A stretch of 64,000 nt of DNA, from positions 1,240,001 through 1,304,000 of the forward strand of contig NC_068558.1 in the NCBI RefSeq assembly GCF_022201045.2, in the 5' to 3' direction. The DNA is from Citrus sinensis. Lineage: Eukaryota; Streptophyta; Magnoliopsida; Sapindales; Rutaceae. The translations under genes and the position numbers were made by a program. Position 1 is the first letter of the stretch. Each line of letters opens with the position of its first letter. Under the pieces are notes generated by a model. The model was given only the letters and a program-made list of their open reading frames with translations. It searched no databases and was not told the DNA's origin. This document shows, piece by piece, positions 62,446 to 64,000 of the stretch.

Positions 62446-64000
62446 AGCCATTTCTCTTCCACACGCGCAGACATTACCTCTCTCTTTTTTAGCCACTCTT
62501 CTTTCTCTCTGTTCACGTCTCTCAAATTTCTCCTCTCTCTCTCTCTCTCTCTCCCTTGCAACTTTTCTCTCACTCTCCGTCTCTTGCCGCCACCGCTCAA
62601 GAGCCCTAAAACTGAACTGATCCGTACATCCCCGTTTCTCCCGTTAGAATTCGCTAAATACAGTCAATTCTTCGCTTAAGGTAATTTCGGTGATTCTTCT
62701 TGTCCACGCTTTTCCTTCAGCTAAATCGCAAACGAGTCTCCTGTTTTTAGATTTGCTCTTCAATCTTGAATTTATCGTGATATAAGGTCCCTACCTTACT
62801 GTTTCTCACGTTTTTTAGCATTATTTCTCCTTAATTACAGCATAGCGGATTGAGTAATGACTTAAATTCTAGTTTTCAGATGAGGCACATTATAATTTCT
62901 TTTCCTTCTATTTTAAAAATATTTTCACCATGTTTTCTAGTTTGTCTGTCATCACTTTTTACTGCTGTAATTAATTTATATACTTATGTACTTTGTTAAA
63001 TTGATACACTTTTGATTATTTGTTTGTTTTGTTTCTAGATTTCGAGATTCAAAATCTTGTTTTGCTGGTCGCTGAGTTCAGTTGTTGAACTAGGTGCTGG
63101 TCTAGTGAAAGACTCGGGTATTTTGCTTCATCTCAGTTTTCATGGATTTCTGTGTCTGTTATATTATCTAGTTAATGTTATTGTTCTTTTTAAGGGAAAA
63201 AAACTCATATTTTTCGTTTAGAAACCATCTGAGCATCACTTATGTATAAAAAGATTGAGCTTTTCCTGCATCTTTTCGATTCAAGATTTCCTCGAGAGTT
63301 TCTGGAGTTTGGATTATGATTCTAGGTTAATATACAATGTGTGAACTTTTGATTAGTTGTCTTTTGGAATTTTTATGCGCTGGTGACAGGACAGCTCATT
63401 CTTTGATATCAGATCACTTTAAGATTGGAACTGAATTTAATAAGAAAAAATGGTTTTTTTAGCGCTGCTCGTTTTATATATTTGTTTCTTGTCCAGTTTA
63501 CATCGGTTATATATTTTGTGCCTTGTTTATGTCCACCTTAATCTTTTAAATTTCCATCAGGGGCTCCTGCCTCTGCTTATCCTGTGTTGGTATCATGAAC
63601 TGTGTATATCCTGATACACATGATTAAAATGGGGGATGTTTGATTTGTGCTTCAAAAAGTGTTTTCTAAAAACGAGGATATGGATGTGATTGGGTGCATT
63701 TTCAAAGACAACAGTGAAAAAGGCTGTCACTAAAATGATTTCTGAGACAGTTTTTGAGAAATTCTAAATTAAATGCTTGTTTTGGAAGATTTTATGCATT
63801 TCTTGTTTTAAGAAATCAAGGATTTGGTTATATCTTCCAAATTTGCTGTTCCACAATTAATTCCTTTTGTCCAGAAGTGGAATATTTTATCTTAAATTAG
63901 GAAACATTGTATGGCCTAAATATTCTCTGATTTTTCAACAGTCCATATGCATATTAACTATGGTGTTCTATTAACTATTTTACTAAGTATGGGCAGTGAA
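62446..64000 (+). other. Promoter end and spliced 5' leader of a gene running off the right edge
   Basis: A C/T-rich leader with (CT)n near 62530-62552 runs to a donor AAG|GTAATT at 62680/62681. A good acceptor TTTGTTTCTAG ends at 63038, followed by a short leader exon that may end at CTAG|GTGCTG (63093). No coding frame is found up to 64000, so the protein lies outside the window. By position beside PAM71 it could be the counterpart of Arabidopsis At1g64140, but nothing here identifies it. Confidence 0.5.

Overview
This is nuclear DNA from a eudicot plant, probably a rosid. It is AT-rich, its genes carry short GT-AG introns, and about two thirds is intergenic sequence full of microsatellites, small inverted-repeat transposons and decayed retroelements. 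Citrus or a relative would fit, but the species cannot be proved from the sequence alone.

Layout, left to right. A MIR319 hairpin lies at 0.2-0.4 kb (+). A three-exon glyoxalase/VOC gene (6.0-6.7 kb, -) and a three-exon coiled-coil gene of the Arabidopsis At5g41620/At1g64180 type (7.2-10.9 kb, -) follow. Next come two tandem CHX16-19-type cation/H+ exchangers (15.0-18.1 and 21.6-24.5 kb, +) with the same intron phases, then a nuclear gene for chloroplast translation initiation factor IF-1 (25.1-25.7 kb, +). A dirigent cluster spans 29.8-45.6 kb (+): one frameshifted DIR5/DIR6-type copy, two intact DRR206-type genes, one decayed pseudogene, and one stretch resembling a dirigent promoter that has lost its gene. 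A fragment of an AP-endonuclease pseudogene lies at 47.0-47.5 kb (-). An eleven-exon GDT1-like/PAM71 thylakoid transporter gene occupies 49.5-55.6 kb (+). At the right edge the promoter and spliced 5' leader of another gene begin (62.4 kb onward, +); its coding part lies outside the window.

The gene order is itself the main result. From memory of Arabidopsis locus numbers, MIR319b - glyoxalase - coiled coil - CHX18 lie together near At5g41663-At5g41610. PAM71 - DIR5 - CHX16 - coiled coil - glyoxalase lie together at At1g64150-At1g64185. DIR6 - CHX17 - MIR319a lie together near At4g23690-At4g23713. This window carries all of these in one run, so it looks close to the unduplicated ancestral block from which three Arabidopsis segments derive.

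The genes do not form one pathway: they cover microRNA control of TCP factors, endomembrane K+/pH balance, lignan coupling, plastid translation and chloroplast Mn/Ca transport. The dirigent cluster is the most dynamic part. It contains a 1.54-kb solo LTR with a matching target duplication, an inverted pair of small transposons, a promoter duplication and two broken copies. A separate 0.9-kb inverted-repeat element nearby carries an unusual CCGG-rich tandem array with an 11-bp period. I see no CRISPR array, rRNA or intact tRNA gene, and no convincing wholly new multi-gene system.
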